Origin: Aotearoamyces nothofagi
Lineage: Eukaryota; Ascomycota; Leotiomycetes; Leotiales; Tympanidaceae
Reading direction: 5' to 3'
Assembly (NCBI GenBank): GCA_015345905.1
Contig: JADDTR010000004.1
Location: 744,001 to 808,000, forward strand
DNA length: 64,000 bases
Positions 33,574 through 45,878 of the stretch are shown here, piece after piece. The notes under the pieces are model-generated. The model was not told the origin of the DNA. It made no database searches and saw only the letters and a list, made by a program, of their open reading frames with translations. The translations under genes were made by a program, and so were the position numbers. Position 1 is the first letter of the stretch. Each line of letters starts with the position of its first letter.

Positions 33574-35352
33574 TTAGTACTCGGCCTCAGCACCATCATC
33601 ACCCTCAAGCGAGTCCGTGGCAACCTCCTCGTAATCACGCTCCAAAGCTGCCAGATCCTCACGAGCCTCAGAGAACTCACCTTCCTCCATGCCCTCACCC
33701 ACATACCAGTGGACGAAAGCACGCTTGGAGTACATAAGATCAAACTTATGGGAAAGTGCAGACCATGCCTCAGCGATAGCGGTGGTGTTTGAAAGCATGC
33801 AACTATTAAGGTTAGTAAATGCGTTCACAGAACCGAAGATTAGGACTTACACTGCGCGGTTGACCTTGGCAAGATCACCGTTAGGGACCATGTAAGGTGG
33901 CTGGAAGCAAATACCGATCTTGAAACCAGTTGGGCACCAGTCAACGAATTGGATGGTACGCTTGGTCTTTAGTGTGGCAACAGCGGCGTGAACATCCTTC
34001 GGGACGACATCTCCACGGTATAGCAGGCAGGTAGCCATGTACTTGCCGTTGCGGGGGTCACACTTCACCATCTGGTTGTGGGGTTCAAAGCAAGACATTG
34101 AGATCTCCTGGACGGAGTTGGCCTCGTGTGATGCCTTGGCAGCAGAGACAACAGGTGCGTAAGCAACGAGAGGGAAATGAATACGCGGGTATGGCACTAA
34201 GTTGGTCTGAAACTCGTTCAGATCAACGTTCAGGGAACCATCGAAACGGAGCGAGGCGGTGATTGAGGAGACGACTGTTCGCCTTAGTTAGTTTATCTTA
34301 GATGAAGTATCACTATGTCACGTACCTTGAGCGATCAAACGATTCAAGTTCTCGAAGTTAGGTCTCTCGAGCCCAAGGTTACGTCTACAAATCTCATAGA
34401 TGGCCTCGTTGTCTACCATGAACGAACAGTCGGAGTGCTCTAGGGTGGTGTGGGTAGTGAGGATAGAGTTGTACGGCTCGACGACGGAGGTAGCGGTCTG
34501 TGGAGCGGGATAAACACAGAACTCCAATTTACACTTCTTGCCATAGTCGACTGAAAGACGCTCCATAAGGAGAGCACCGAAACCTGATCCGGTTCCACCA
34601 CCGAAAGAGTGGAATACAAGGAAACCTTGGAGACCAGAGCAATTATCGGCGACACGGCGAACCTTATCCAAGACCTGGTCAATCAACTCCTTTCCAACAG
34701 TGTAATGACCACGAGCGTAGTTGTTGGAAGCATCCTCCTTGCCAGTGACCATCAATTCGGGGTGGAACAAGCTGCGGTAGGTACCAGTGCGAACCTCATC
34801 GACGACATTTGGCTCGAGATCACAGTAAATGGTACGGGGAACATATTTGCCATTACCTATCACGCCAATGAATAAGTCATTTAGGTTCGGGAGACAAGGC
34901 TAAGGTGTTGCTTACCAGTCTCTGAGAAGAAGGTGCTGAAGCCCTGATCCGGCTCGGCGGCCTTACGCTCCTCGGTGAGATATCCATCAGGCTTAATAAT
35001 AAAAACGCGTCAGTAAAGCTCTACAAGTGAATATATGTGACCATTCTGGTCGAGTTGGACTGGAAACATACCTGGATACCGTGCTCAAGGCAGTAGAGCT
35101 ATAGACAGAATCCGGCGGTTAGCATTCAGGCTGCTCATAGATACCACGAACTAGAGCAGTGCGGATAAATAATGGCATCAAAGCTCACCTCCCAGCAAGA
35201 GTTGGCAATTTGGCAACCGGCCTGGCCGACTAAAAACACAATGATATCAGTACATGGACGTGCAAAGTTAACAGTGTTGACAGTCACGCCAGGAGCGGCG
35301 GTGAGCGGCGCGTCAGGATAGACTAACCGTTGACACTGATGACTTCTCTCAT
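33574..35352 (-). CDS. Alpha-tubulin, 450 aa
   Basis: Microtubule building block that pairs with beta-tubulin. Seven exons (35352-35328, 35229-35189, 35098-35072, 34991-34916, 34856-34326, 34274-33851, 33802-33574) sum to 451 codons including the stop. The product begins [34 protein letters not shown]. Its GTP-binding signature is [20 protein letters not shown]-type ([14 protein letters not shown]), [21 protein letters not shown] and the alpha-specific catalytic loop glutamate region ([16 protein letters not shown]) are present. The C-terminus GDDGAEAEY ends in the Tyr that undergoes detyrosination in other eukaryotes. The first three exons are only 25, 41 and 27 bases long. Intact and highly conserved; fungi often carry two alpha-tubulins and I cannot say which isotype this is. 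Confidence 0.98.
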
Positions 35353-35684
35353 CTCGACAGTGTTGTTATTAAGGTAGTTTCAAAGGAAGATAGATGTACT
35401 CAGAGCAAGAATATGCTCAAGAACAGCCCTTGGATGTGTTCTCTTATTTAGGAGGAACGTTGGTGGGGAGAAGTTAACGTGCAGGGGAAGTTGAGTTGTT
35501 GTCGCTTGCAGACCTGTGTGGGTATCATTTGTTTATTTGGGCCAAGCGTATAAATAAGACAAGGGTAGCATTCTAGCGTGATTACACAAGGGGTTCTCGC
35601 GTTGTAAGCTCCGAGGTTTGAATTAGGTACATGCGAGCTTCCAGTTCATGAATCTCCATCCAAGTATGAACTGAGAAAGATGAA
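35353..35684. promoter_or_regulatory. Bidirectional promoter between alpha-tubulin and an ER membrane protein gene
   Basis: Only 332 bases separate the start codons of two divergent genes, so both promoters must lie here. No single element can be named with confidence. Confidence 0.55.
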
Positions 35685-36468
35685 ATGACACAACAAAGTA
35701 TGATACTTCTGTTACTGATTGTCTGTTTTGTTCACAGTAGCTTTGCCAATGTCGAGAAGATCATCTTCTTAGGTCCGGGTGCCTTGCAGATTCCGCTAGG
35801 ACATCCAAACTTAGAGGACCTGCAACTCCTAGCACTTTCACCACAGCATTCAATCGCAAGAACAGAGTTGAGCGCACAATTTCCTACGGATGTGTCAAAA
35901 TATGGCCAGGAATCATGGTTTCTGTTGGAAGATTTGACAGAAAGTCAGAGGTATGAACTTAAAGTCTGCTGGGCAGCAACAGTAAGTCAAGATATTTGAC
36001 CTATCGTGCTAGCTGGCGCTGACCGCCATTTAGCAACCTACATCCTTCCGAATAGAAACTTATGGACTTCCAGAAGTATTCGAAACGCCAGCTCTGATTA
36101 CCTCCCTTGCCCAATACTCTGAAACAAGGCAAACTGCCTTCGTACACCCCCAGAGCCAGGCTCCAAAGATTTCAAAAATATCGAAGCTGTCTGAATCTGC
36201 ATCAGAACGATTCCAATCGGTACTTTTGCTGCGGATATTTGCAGCTGCAGATTACTACACCATGAACAGGACACTTATGGAGAATGTTCCCCCTGTCCTA
36301 GTTGACATTATCTTGGACCCTTATCTCTTGAATATCTTCCCACAATCTCTGGTATCGACTGCAATATACATCGTTATTCTCGCAGTGGGAAGTTGGTATC
36401 TTGCAAACTATATCATCATGTGGCTACGGCTAGTAGCCCGAGAGGATGAGCCGAAGAAAGATAATTGA
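35685..36468 (+). CDS. Unrecognised type I ER membrane protein with C-terminal dilysine signal, 243 aa
   Basis: Exons 35685-35981 and 36034-36468 give 244 codons with the stop. The N-terminus MTQQSMILLLLIVCFVHSSFA looks like a cleavable signal peptide (cut after Ala21). The luminal part resembles a beta-sandwich or fibronectin-like module (ESWFLLEDLTESQRYELKVC, then TSFRIETYGLPEVF). A single membrane helix lies at about residues 208-230 (TAIYIVILAVGSWYLANYI). A 13-residue cytosolic tail ends KKDN, matching the KKxx COPI retrieval motif that keeps type I proteins in the ER. I do not know a named family; a factor in ER protein folding or GPI/glycan work would fit the topology, but that is conjecture. 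Confidence 0.75.
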
Positions 36469-37297
36469 GCCTGGAGTGCGAAGATCTACTCTCGCCTCGC
36501 AGCAAGGCAGTCTTACTAGATACCTTCAGATGCATTGGTGATCAGACATCCAAGTTGCTCAACACTGAACTCTGATCCTCAGTGAAACTTCGGTTTTGGA
36601 AAGGTTGGCCTGTGTAGTATCACATATTCCTTCACCATCTAGACTAAATATTCTCTATATGGCTGGCGGCAGTGGCCCCCGTTATGGCGGCAGAATCGCT
36701 ATAAAACCTAGAAACGTACGGACTGTGATGTTCGATATTCGATGTCTTAATATGTATGCACCATAAAGACAAAATTTTGGGCTTTATAATTACGAGCATT
36801 ACAAATGTATTTCTAGCCGATTCGTGGCATGGGAACGAACGCCCATGGCAGCCTTCTGGTGCAAGCGAGGGGACACAGCGACACAACGTTCTGTCAGAAC
36901 CACCTTGCCTTAGAAGAAGGTTCAAGCCAGTTCAGTGGCGTCGTAATCAAAGATAAGATAGGTAGTTTAGCAAATGTAGCCGACGTCAATTCATTATTAG
37001 AGATTGCCCTGATATTTGAGGACATGGAGCATCCAGTGCCATAAGATGCCATCCCTGTCGATCTTCTTCCATATGGCATTCCAAGCCGATCGGTCCTTAT
37101 AACCCAATAGTAACCAAGACGGACTCGCGATTGGAACGAGCCATCAAGACCACACGCCCTACGCCATATTATCATCACGGGTATTTGCACGAAACAGGTA
37201 TTTCCTTCTTCATCTCTGTTCGTCTCTCCGCATTGTATTCGAACGCACCGAAGCCCTTCTTCGTGATGCTCTCTTCGTCCCCTCCCCAAACGAGATT
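36469..37297. other. Convergent 3' region
   Basis: Lies between the 3' ends of the ER membrane protein gene and the MARVEL gene. Several short open frames on both strands lack any motif. No repeat or RNA gene seen. Confidence 0.5.
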
Positions 37298-37900
37298 TTA
37301 GTAGCGGTTCTCTCGCATCGATGCAGTCTTCGCATTGTTCGCCTGTGCAGCCCTGAATCCGCCCTTGAATATCTGGAAGCCTAACATAACCGTCGTGATG
37401 AACCAGACAAGGAACGAGACGGCCGCAAAGACAGCATCAGCTCTGGCGGCTGCGCAAACAGAGCCCCGGCAGAACAAGAGCTTGCTCAGGAATACTGCAA
37501 GAGCAATAAACCCGGCGAAATAGAATACCGTCGTGACGATCTCGGTTGCAAAATGCGCGTATGGATGCGAGGCTGTTGAGGAGCAGTTTTGTTAGCCACT
37601 AGCAGGCAGCTCCAGGTCTAGATCAGGGGTACCTACCTCTTGGCGAGTAACGGGGGGTCAGCTCTAGATACAAGATGGCAAGAAATGTGAAGAGCGGCGT
37701 AAATATGAGGAAGTTGACTTGCGACGGAGAAGCGGTTAGGGTCTCCGAGTCGTACCAATTGGCAACTGCGTGGAAAATATGATTAGAATTTGCGCTGGAA
37801 TGGAAGACGTTCGTGGCGTACCATATCCCGAGAGGCCAAGCACTATGGCTGCCAAAATGGCTTGGAGAATTCGCAATGGGAGAAGCAAGCTGCACGCCAT
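37298..37900 (-). CDS. MARVEL-domain four-helix membrane protein, 160 aa
   Basis: Exons 37900-37822, 37765-37637 and 37572-37298 sum to 161 codons with the stop. Four hydrophobic helices are visible: ILQAILAAIVLGLSGY, VNFLIFTPLFTFLAILYLEL, IVTTVFYFAGFIALAVFL, AVFAAVSFLVWFITTVML. These have the spacing and short loops of the MARVEL fold used by Nce102-like and related fungal plasma-membrane proteins. The third loop has a Cys-rich FCRGSVCAAARADAV segment, common in fungal MARVEL proteins. The tail (FKGGFRAAQANNAKTASMRENRY) is short and cytosolic. Function in this subgroup is not known to me; eisosome or membrane-domain organisation is the family theme. Confidence 0.85.
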
Positions 37901-40415
37901 TGTTCGTCCAAGTGTTGCGCAGTTTCGATATGGAAAGCTGGTATGGAGGCGTACGTATGCTCGCGAACGTATGGGGCGGGAGATGGGGGATGGGCAGTAA
38001 AGTAACTCTGCGGTGCTCGCTATCAGGCTATTATTCAAAAATAAAAACTAAAGTGCAAAAAGGCTGGACAGAAAGAGCGAGGTCGGAAGATCACGACAAT
38101 GTGATGCGCAATGCTTCAGGCGGTGTTCGTCGAAGGGCGTTGTAGAAAGTCACAGACCCTCAATGGCAGCGGAGAAGAATACAGGACGGTGATGGGGGAG
38201 GGAAGAGGGCGGAGAAGTAGCAGATGCAGATGCGCGGGAGCGACGCGGCGTTCTTGAGGTACTAACGAGGCAATTAACGATCGGTCGGAGAGGTTCGTTG
38301 AGTTGCCAGGCAGGCTGTCGCAAGCGCGCAGGCTGCAACGGTACTGAAACCCAGCTAGATCAGGCCGGCAGGCTGCGCTCTGGCTCGCGACAAAGGCCAG
38401 TGGCGGATAGGGCACGGGTTCAGGCGGGTTCAGGCGCTCAGGTGTGCTGTGGTACGGTATGCTATGCTAGGCTACGGTATGCTAGGCTATGCTATGCTAT
38501 GCTATGCTATGCTATGCTATGCTATGCTATGCTATGCTATGCTATGCTATAAAAGACGTCAAACCGGCTGTTGATTCCCTGCTACAGCAGAGCCGTTACT
38601 TGCTCCCGGCGGCCGGATAAAGACCTGCAAAACCTTGAGGCCACTCCTGATTCGGGGAATTAACAGGCACTTGGCCCCTACGGCAGGCAGGCCGAAGGTG
38701 CAGTATCAAGAATGGGGGATTGCAGCTTCCCAGTTGCCACTACTGTCCATACTGCATTGCATGTATTGCCCACTATACTCTGCAGTAGTACTGTATCCTT
38801 ATATGCTATGCTATGTCGAGCATCACACAAGCACACCGTCAAATACTTAGCCTTGTACAGAGTTAAATTCCGCCGTTCCGCCCATTTCCTGAGGCGTGAG
38901 AGAGGTACGCGTCGTTCCGCGAGTCCCACTCTCCGGTTGTATGGCGAGTGCCCCACTGCCATCCTCACATGAGCATAGAGTTTGGTCGAACGGGAGCAAG
39001 CAGCATCTCCTACTGAGTATGCGACAAGAAACAGCGACGAAACAAGAGACGCATGGCCTCGCCCGCCGTGCGATCCTTTTCTTGCAGGTGCGTACAGAAC
39101 TGTACACCCAGTGCGCGCAGCCCTCCGGATGTACGTAGGAGCCGGTTCTCGAAGCAGCCGGAATGGAACGTTATGATAAGGCATGACATGGCCCGGGGGG
39201 TCGCGGTTGTGTGGATGGCGCATCATCTGTCCGCCATGCGTCCTGCACGGCACCACAGCGTCGGAACAAGCATTGAACGGCAGCCTGAGGTACTGCAATA
39301 CTTCCATGTGGAAGAGCAAGGCGCACGTCCCTGAGAGGCGGCTCTGAGGGACAGCCAAGTGAGACGCTTGCTGTCTGGCCTTCCTGCAACCCTCACCGAC
39401 CGCTTTGAGGCATGGCCACAGCCATATATATATTGCCGACGTGGGATTTTAGGAGCGGTTAAGAGGTAAATGGATGGATGCAGGCCAACGGCGTCAAGTG
39501 CACACATACATGGTCTACAGGGGCAGACTGCAACGAGTACATGAGCCCTGGAACGTCTCCCCGCGTTCCGGGAATCTCTGTGTGATCATTGTTGAAGCTT
39601 CAACTTCTTCTCGGAGAGTACAGTATAGCTGGACAATGATGCTTTATACGCGATGGATACTCTCGCACCGGGCCTGCCCAAGTTGCACACCTACCGCACT
39701 TTCTGAAGGCGCCTATCGAAGAGGGAGCCCTTTGCTGGGTGACTCATCATGCTGATGCAATTCGGTGCCGTTTGATGCAATTCGCAGAGGATTAAAATCG
39801 AGCTGATCACGTCTTACACCGGGCCCGAAATGGCACGTGAGTGGGCTGTCATGAGAGTTCCGTGATCGGCTCGGCAAAAATGCTCGCTGGCAGTACTGTA
39901 GGTGCCTGTGTACCCCGCGCTTCACCACGTTGAAAGAGGTGCCGAGCTGGGAGACCGCCTGCCTTAGTTGGCTACTGTAGCCAGCGATAAGGTACCCGTA
40001 TGAATCCATGAAGAGCTCCCAACAATCAAATGCGTCCCTGGCTTCTTTGCCGCACTCCCGCTACCTCACCTGATATTCGTAGACGCAATTGTAGCCTCCG
40101 AAAATCTTCATCATTACCTAGTTTAGTAGATCGCCTTTTCTGCTCCTGATGCGTGGCCGTTGCAGCGAGGCAGACGAGCCTAATCTGACCCGTTTATGCA
40201 TAGTGCCAATCATGGCGGGGATGGCGTGCTCGAGAACTAACTGCATACAACCACGCTCCCACGCCTACATATATCTCAAGATGCCTATATAGCTTTATCC
40301 TCTGCTCCTTAGCAAAAGACCTGATACACCACTTTGTTGAACGTGAGAAAAAAGGTCGTAAAAGACAATTGCATATCACTACCAAGCTATCTAAAGCTCG
40401 ATTTGAGACGTCACA
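37901..40415. other. 2.5 kb gene-poor divergent spacer with a pentanucleotide array
   Basis: Between the divergent MARVEL and sulfhydrylase genes. It contains a GCTAT array (38458-38550) and GC-rich DNA that opens many overlapping frames on both strands, none coherent. Two copies of TGATGCAATTCG occur near 39753 and 39774. A smaller TATGC stretch lies near 38800-38815. No gene recognised. Confidence 0.55.
38458..38550. repeat. GCTAT pentanucleotide microsatellite
   Basis: A perfect run of about 13 GCTAT units from about 38486 to 38550, preceded by degenerate units (GCTAGGCTACGGTAT-like) that mark the older edge of the array. It lies upstream of the MARVEL gene start. Confidence 0.95.
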
Positions 40416-42025
<1,610 letters not shown>

Positions 42026-43191
42026 GGGGAAGAACCAAATGCGACAGAGAGTGGCGCCGCTGAAGCAGGAGCAAGGCTCGCTGTCTAAGCAATATTTCGG
42101 TCTTAAATGCGTGAAAAGAAGATGGAGCAATTGAGATCTCAACTCGACCGTTTTTATCTCGTTGTCGGAAGCAGGACTTTCTACTTTTTCGCAGGTTTGA
42201 GCTATATGGAATTGTATTGTACATATATATACTTATGGTCATGATGAATAAAGATTTCGAAGCATAATCGACGTGGAAGGCATTTCACGGAGTTCTCAGG
42301 AGTTTCTACGAAGGTGAGAGTGAAGGTGGTGCTCGACTAATATATTGATGGCGGGAACCTCACCAATGAATGCCTTAACAGCACGTGCAGTGGCTCTGTC
42401 TGTACCTTAGCACGCTTACGTGCTTAGCACACTTGCAATGTCCGAGGTTCCGACGCCAGCGCATGTGAACGGAAGATGGAGAGCGAGCACTGCGGATGAG
42501 AGCACCAGTGCCGCACCCGTCATAAGCGCAATTGCTACCCGGGACCATAAACAGTAGCAAATAGTCTTGGGCCTAAATCTAAGATGCATTTTCTGGGAAT
42601 CTGGGGTATGCTGCGGTACGCGCGCCTAGCAGATCTAAAATGCGGACAACTTCACAGTCGGGCCCATTACTGCAGCCAAGTCTCTAATTACCGGAAGTGG
42701 CAAGACAGCATCAACTAATGATCATCATTGGCTTCTCTGATAAGTATAGTTGTTACATATTAATTAGGGTCCATTATTGCCTAGGCCTAAGACAGGAATG
42801 CACCTCGGCGCCGTCGGGTTCCCCACACGCGAGGAGATTCTAGCGGAGTTTAGACCGACCGCGACTCCATAGCAACCTCGGCTCCCCCCTCTGTCATGGC
42901 CGCTGGCCTGCGGCACTTTTGCCAGAATCTCCCATCTCTCAACCTCATGATGAATGCTTACCTTTCCACATCTTCCTCAGCTTATGACCATTCAACAATC
43001 TTAGGGTATTTGTGGGACTTTGGTTTACTCTGGTGTACTTCAGCTTGCTCTCCAGGTTTCTGTATGTCCAGTTCTGCTTGGTCCATCGCATCCCGCATTT
43101 CACGCAAGCTAACCTGCATCACCACAGAGAGCTTCTAGACCAAGATTCCCACACTACTCCATAGAGAGCATCTCGACGTTCGATTATAGCC
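42026..43191. other. 1.2 kb intergenic region
   Basis: Between two same-strand genes. Several GCACGTG/CACGTGCA-type E-box-like sites are visible, including one near 42380; their meaning is not testable here. No gene or repeat recognised. Confidence 0.45.
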
Positions 43192-45420
43192 ATGGCATCA
43201 GCAAAGAGCCCCTATGCTTACATGAAGGAGCTGGAGACTTCTCCTCCACCTGGCTTACCGTTCTCCGTTCCAATTCCTGGTTCCGCGACCGAAAACCGAA
43301 CAGCCGTCTATAGACACTGGCGTTTTCGTGATGCTCCACTCCTGAAGACTCTCGATCCTAAGGTTCTAACAGGGTACGATATATTTAATGTCAGTGCTGA
43401 GAAGCAGCCAAATGCGAGGTGTCTAGGCAGCAGATCGTGGGATCCGATTACCAGAACGTACGGCAAATTCGAATGGATCACTTATGCAGAAACCCGTGTG
43501 AGAAGCGGAAACTTTGGAAAGGGGTTGGTTGAGCTACATAAGAAGGTTGGGATCACGGAAGACAAATATGGTGTCGGGTTGTGGTGCCAGAATAGACCTG
43601 AATGGCAGATAACGGGTAAGGAGTGTTTCCAACCTGCAGAATATATATACTGATATTGATAGACTTGGGCTGCATGTCCCAATCGCTTTTCACTGTTTCT
43701 ATCTACGATACTCTTGGCCCGGAAACTACTGAATATATTATCAACCATGCCAGTTTAGCCTGCGTTGTTACTAGCCTTCCCCATATCCCAACCTTACTCA
43801 AGCTTGCACCAAGGATACCTAGTCTGAAGCTCATAATCTGTTTGGATCCCCTAGACTACGGAGATAAACCGGGCCATTCCAAATCTGAAATCCTCAATAC
43901 TATCGCCATTGAAGCGGGTTTATCTGTCAAATACATTGGCGATGTCGAGGCCCTCGGTGCGGCCTCAACCTTACCCACACGACCACCACGACCGGAGGAT
44001 GTCATCACCATCAACTACACTTCAGGCACGACCGGAAATCCTAAGGGGGTAGTACTCACTCATGCGGCCGCAGTTGCGGCTGCGTCCACCGCCCTAATAG
44101 TGGCAGGTGGGGAGCGGACAGATGTCCTAATATCTTATCTACCACTCGCCCACATCTACGAGAGAGTTACTGAGCATGGCGCTCTTTTTGGCGGTTCTGC
44201 CATTGGCTATTTTCATGGCGATATCCTCGGCTTAATTGATGACATCAAGTTACTAAAGCCCACTGGCTTCATCTCGGTCCCACGTCTCTATAATCGATTT
44301 GGTGCTGCGATTAGAGATGCCACTGTCGATGCACCAGGTGCAAAGGGCAGTATTGGCCGACATATCATCAATACCAAGCTTGCGAGTATGAAATTGCCTC
44401 CTGGTAAAGCAACGAATAAGCATGCCTTCTATGATCTTTTCTACACACCGAAGATTAGAGGCGCTTTTGGGCTGCAAAATGCTCGCCGTATGGTCAGCGG
44501 CTCCGCACCCATTGACTCAAGCCTCCAACAGTTTCTACGAGCAGCTTTTGGAAATTCGTTCCTGCAAGGATATGGACTCACAGAGACTTATGCTGTTGGA
44601 CTCTGCCAGACACCAGATGACTATAGCACTGGTAACTGCGGCGGCTTGGGTCCAGCTACGGAGGCTTGCCTACTTTCTGTCCCGGACATGGAGTATCTTG
44701 TAACAGATAAGCCAAATCCGCGTGGAGAATTACTCATCCGGAGCACTACACAGTTTCGTGAATATTATAAAAGTGAATCTGAGACCTCCAAGGCGCTTAT
44801 TGAGGATGGTTGGTTCCGTACAGGCGATATTGCTGAAATTGACCCCTTGGGTCGCTTCAAGATCATTGACCGTGTCAAGAACGTTCTCAAGCTAGCACAG
44901 GGTGAATACATTTCACCTGAGAGGATTGAAAACGTATATCTCGCCAATACCAGCCTCCTTACACAGGCCTATGTTCACGGCGACTCCACGCAATCATTTC
45001 TCGTCTCAATCTTCGGTATCGATCCTGTGAATTTCGCGCCTTTCGCAAGCAAAATTCTCAAAAAGAATATTGATCCTACAGATATCGCTGCCATCAAGGT
45101 GGCAGCGAATGATGATAGGGTCAAAAAGGCCGTACTTGAGGAACTGGACCATATTGGGAAGAAGAGCAAGTTCAACAGTTACGAAAGGGTCAAGAACGTG
45201 CATTTGGAAGTTGAGCCATTTACAATCGAGAACGAACTTTTAACTCCCACGTAAGGTCCCTTCTTATATCGCTCATGGTTAGCGGATTATTGATGAATTG
45301 TGCTGACTTTGAAACAGATTGAAACTGAAGAGACCACAGACAGCGAGGAAGTTCAGGGACCATTTAGACCGCATGTACGACGAGGCGCTGAGGGACGAGA
45401 AGTCTAAACCGATGCTATAA
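43192..45420 (+). CDS. Long-chain acyl-CoA synthetase (Faa/LACS type), 704 aa
   Basis: An ATP-dependent ligase making acyl-CoA from free fatty acid, an ANL superfamily member. Exons 43192-43615, 43663-45250 and 45318-45420 sum to 705 codons with the stop. The joint WQIT-DLGCMSQSLFTVSIYDTLG recovers a conserved block. The P-loop-like AMP motif is INYTSGTTGNPKGVVLTH. Later blocks are SYLPLAHIYERVTEHGAL, RRMVSGSAPIDSS, LQGYGLTETYA, GWFRTGDIAEIDPLGRFKIIDR and KNVLKLAQGEYISPERIE. The C-terminal exon has the hinge-side LKLKRPQTARKF. The last residues are KPML, not a classical peroxisomal SKL-type signal, so location (ER, lipid droplet or peroxisome) is undecided. All adenylation motifs are intact. 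Confidence 0.95.
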
Positions 45421-45878
45421 ATTATTAATCATTGGATAGAGCATTTGCAGCATATGATATATCTATATATTTCCACTTAGAGACAGGTTGGTGCCATTGG
45501 TCCAAGAAATCGGAATTAGATAACTTCAATCTCGCTCATGCCAGTGGAAAATGATATATGTGACTTCTGTGTGAAATGAATCACTCCAGAGAGAGCTCCA
45601 GGTCACTTCTTTAATGTAGCTTTCTATGTTAGCTTCGTATAATTAAGATCTATTATTCGACCCTCAGCCTCGTCTGCTTGCCGGAACATTATTTTGCCGA
45701 TAATAAATAAGGCTCAAAGGTACAGACGCGGGCCCAAACTATCCTAGGAACATCACTCAATTCTCTTTATTGCTTAACCACCAAGGCTCGTTCACGGACT
45801 CACAAATATTTGAATAGCTTATGAAGTAACAGCTCAATATGACACATTCTTACTTATGCAGTTAAATCGCAATTCGCC
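45421..45878. other. Intergenic spacer
   Basis: Between two same-strand genes. No coding signal, RNA gene or repeat seen. Confidence 0.5.

Noticed and set aside
38678-39358. 226-codon minus-strand open frame
   Set aside because: Several overlapping frames on both strands are open here; no domain, no splice logic, random-looking composition.
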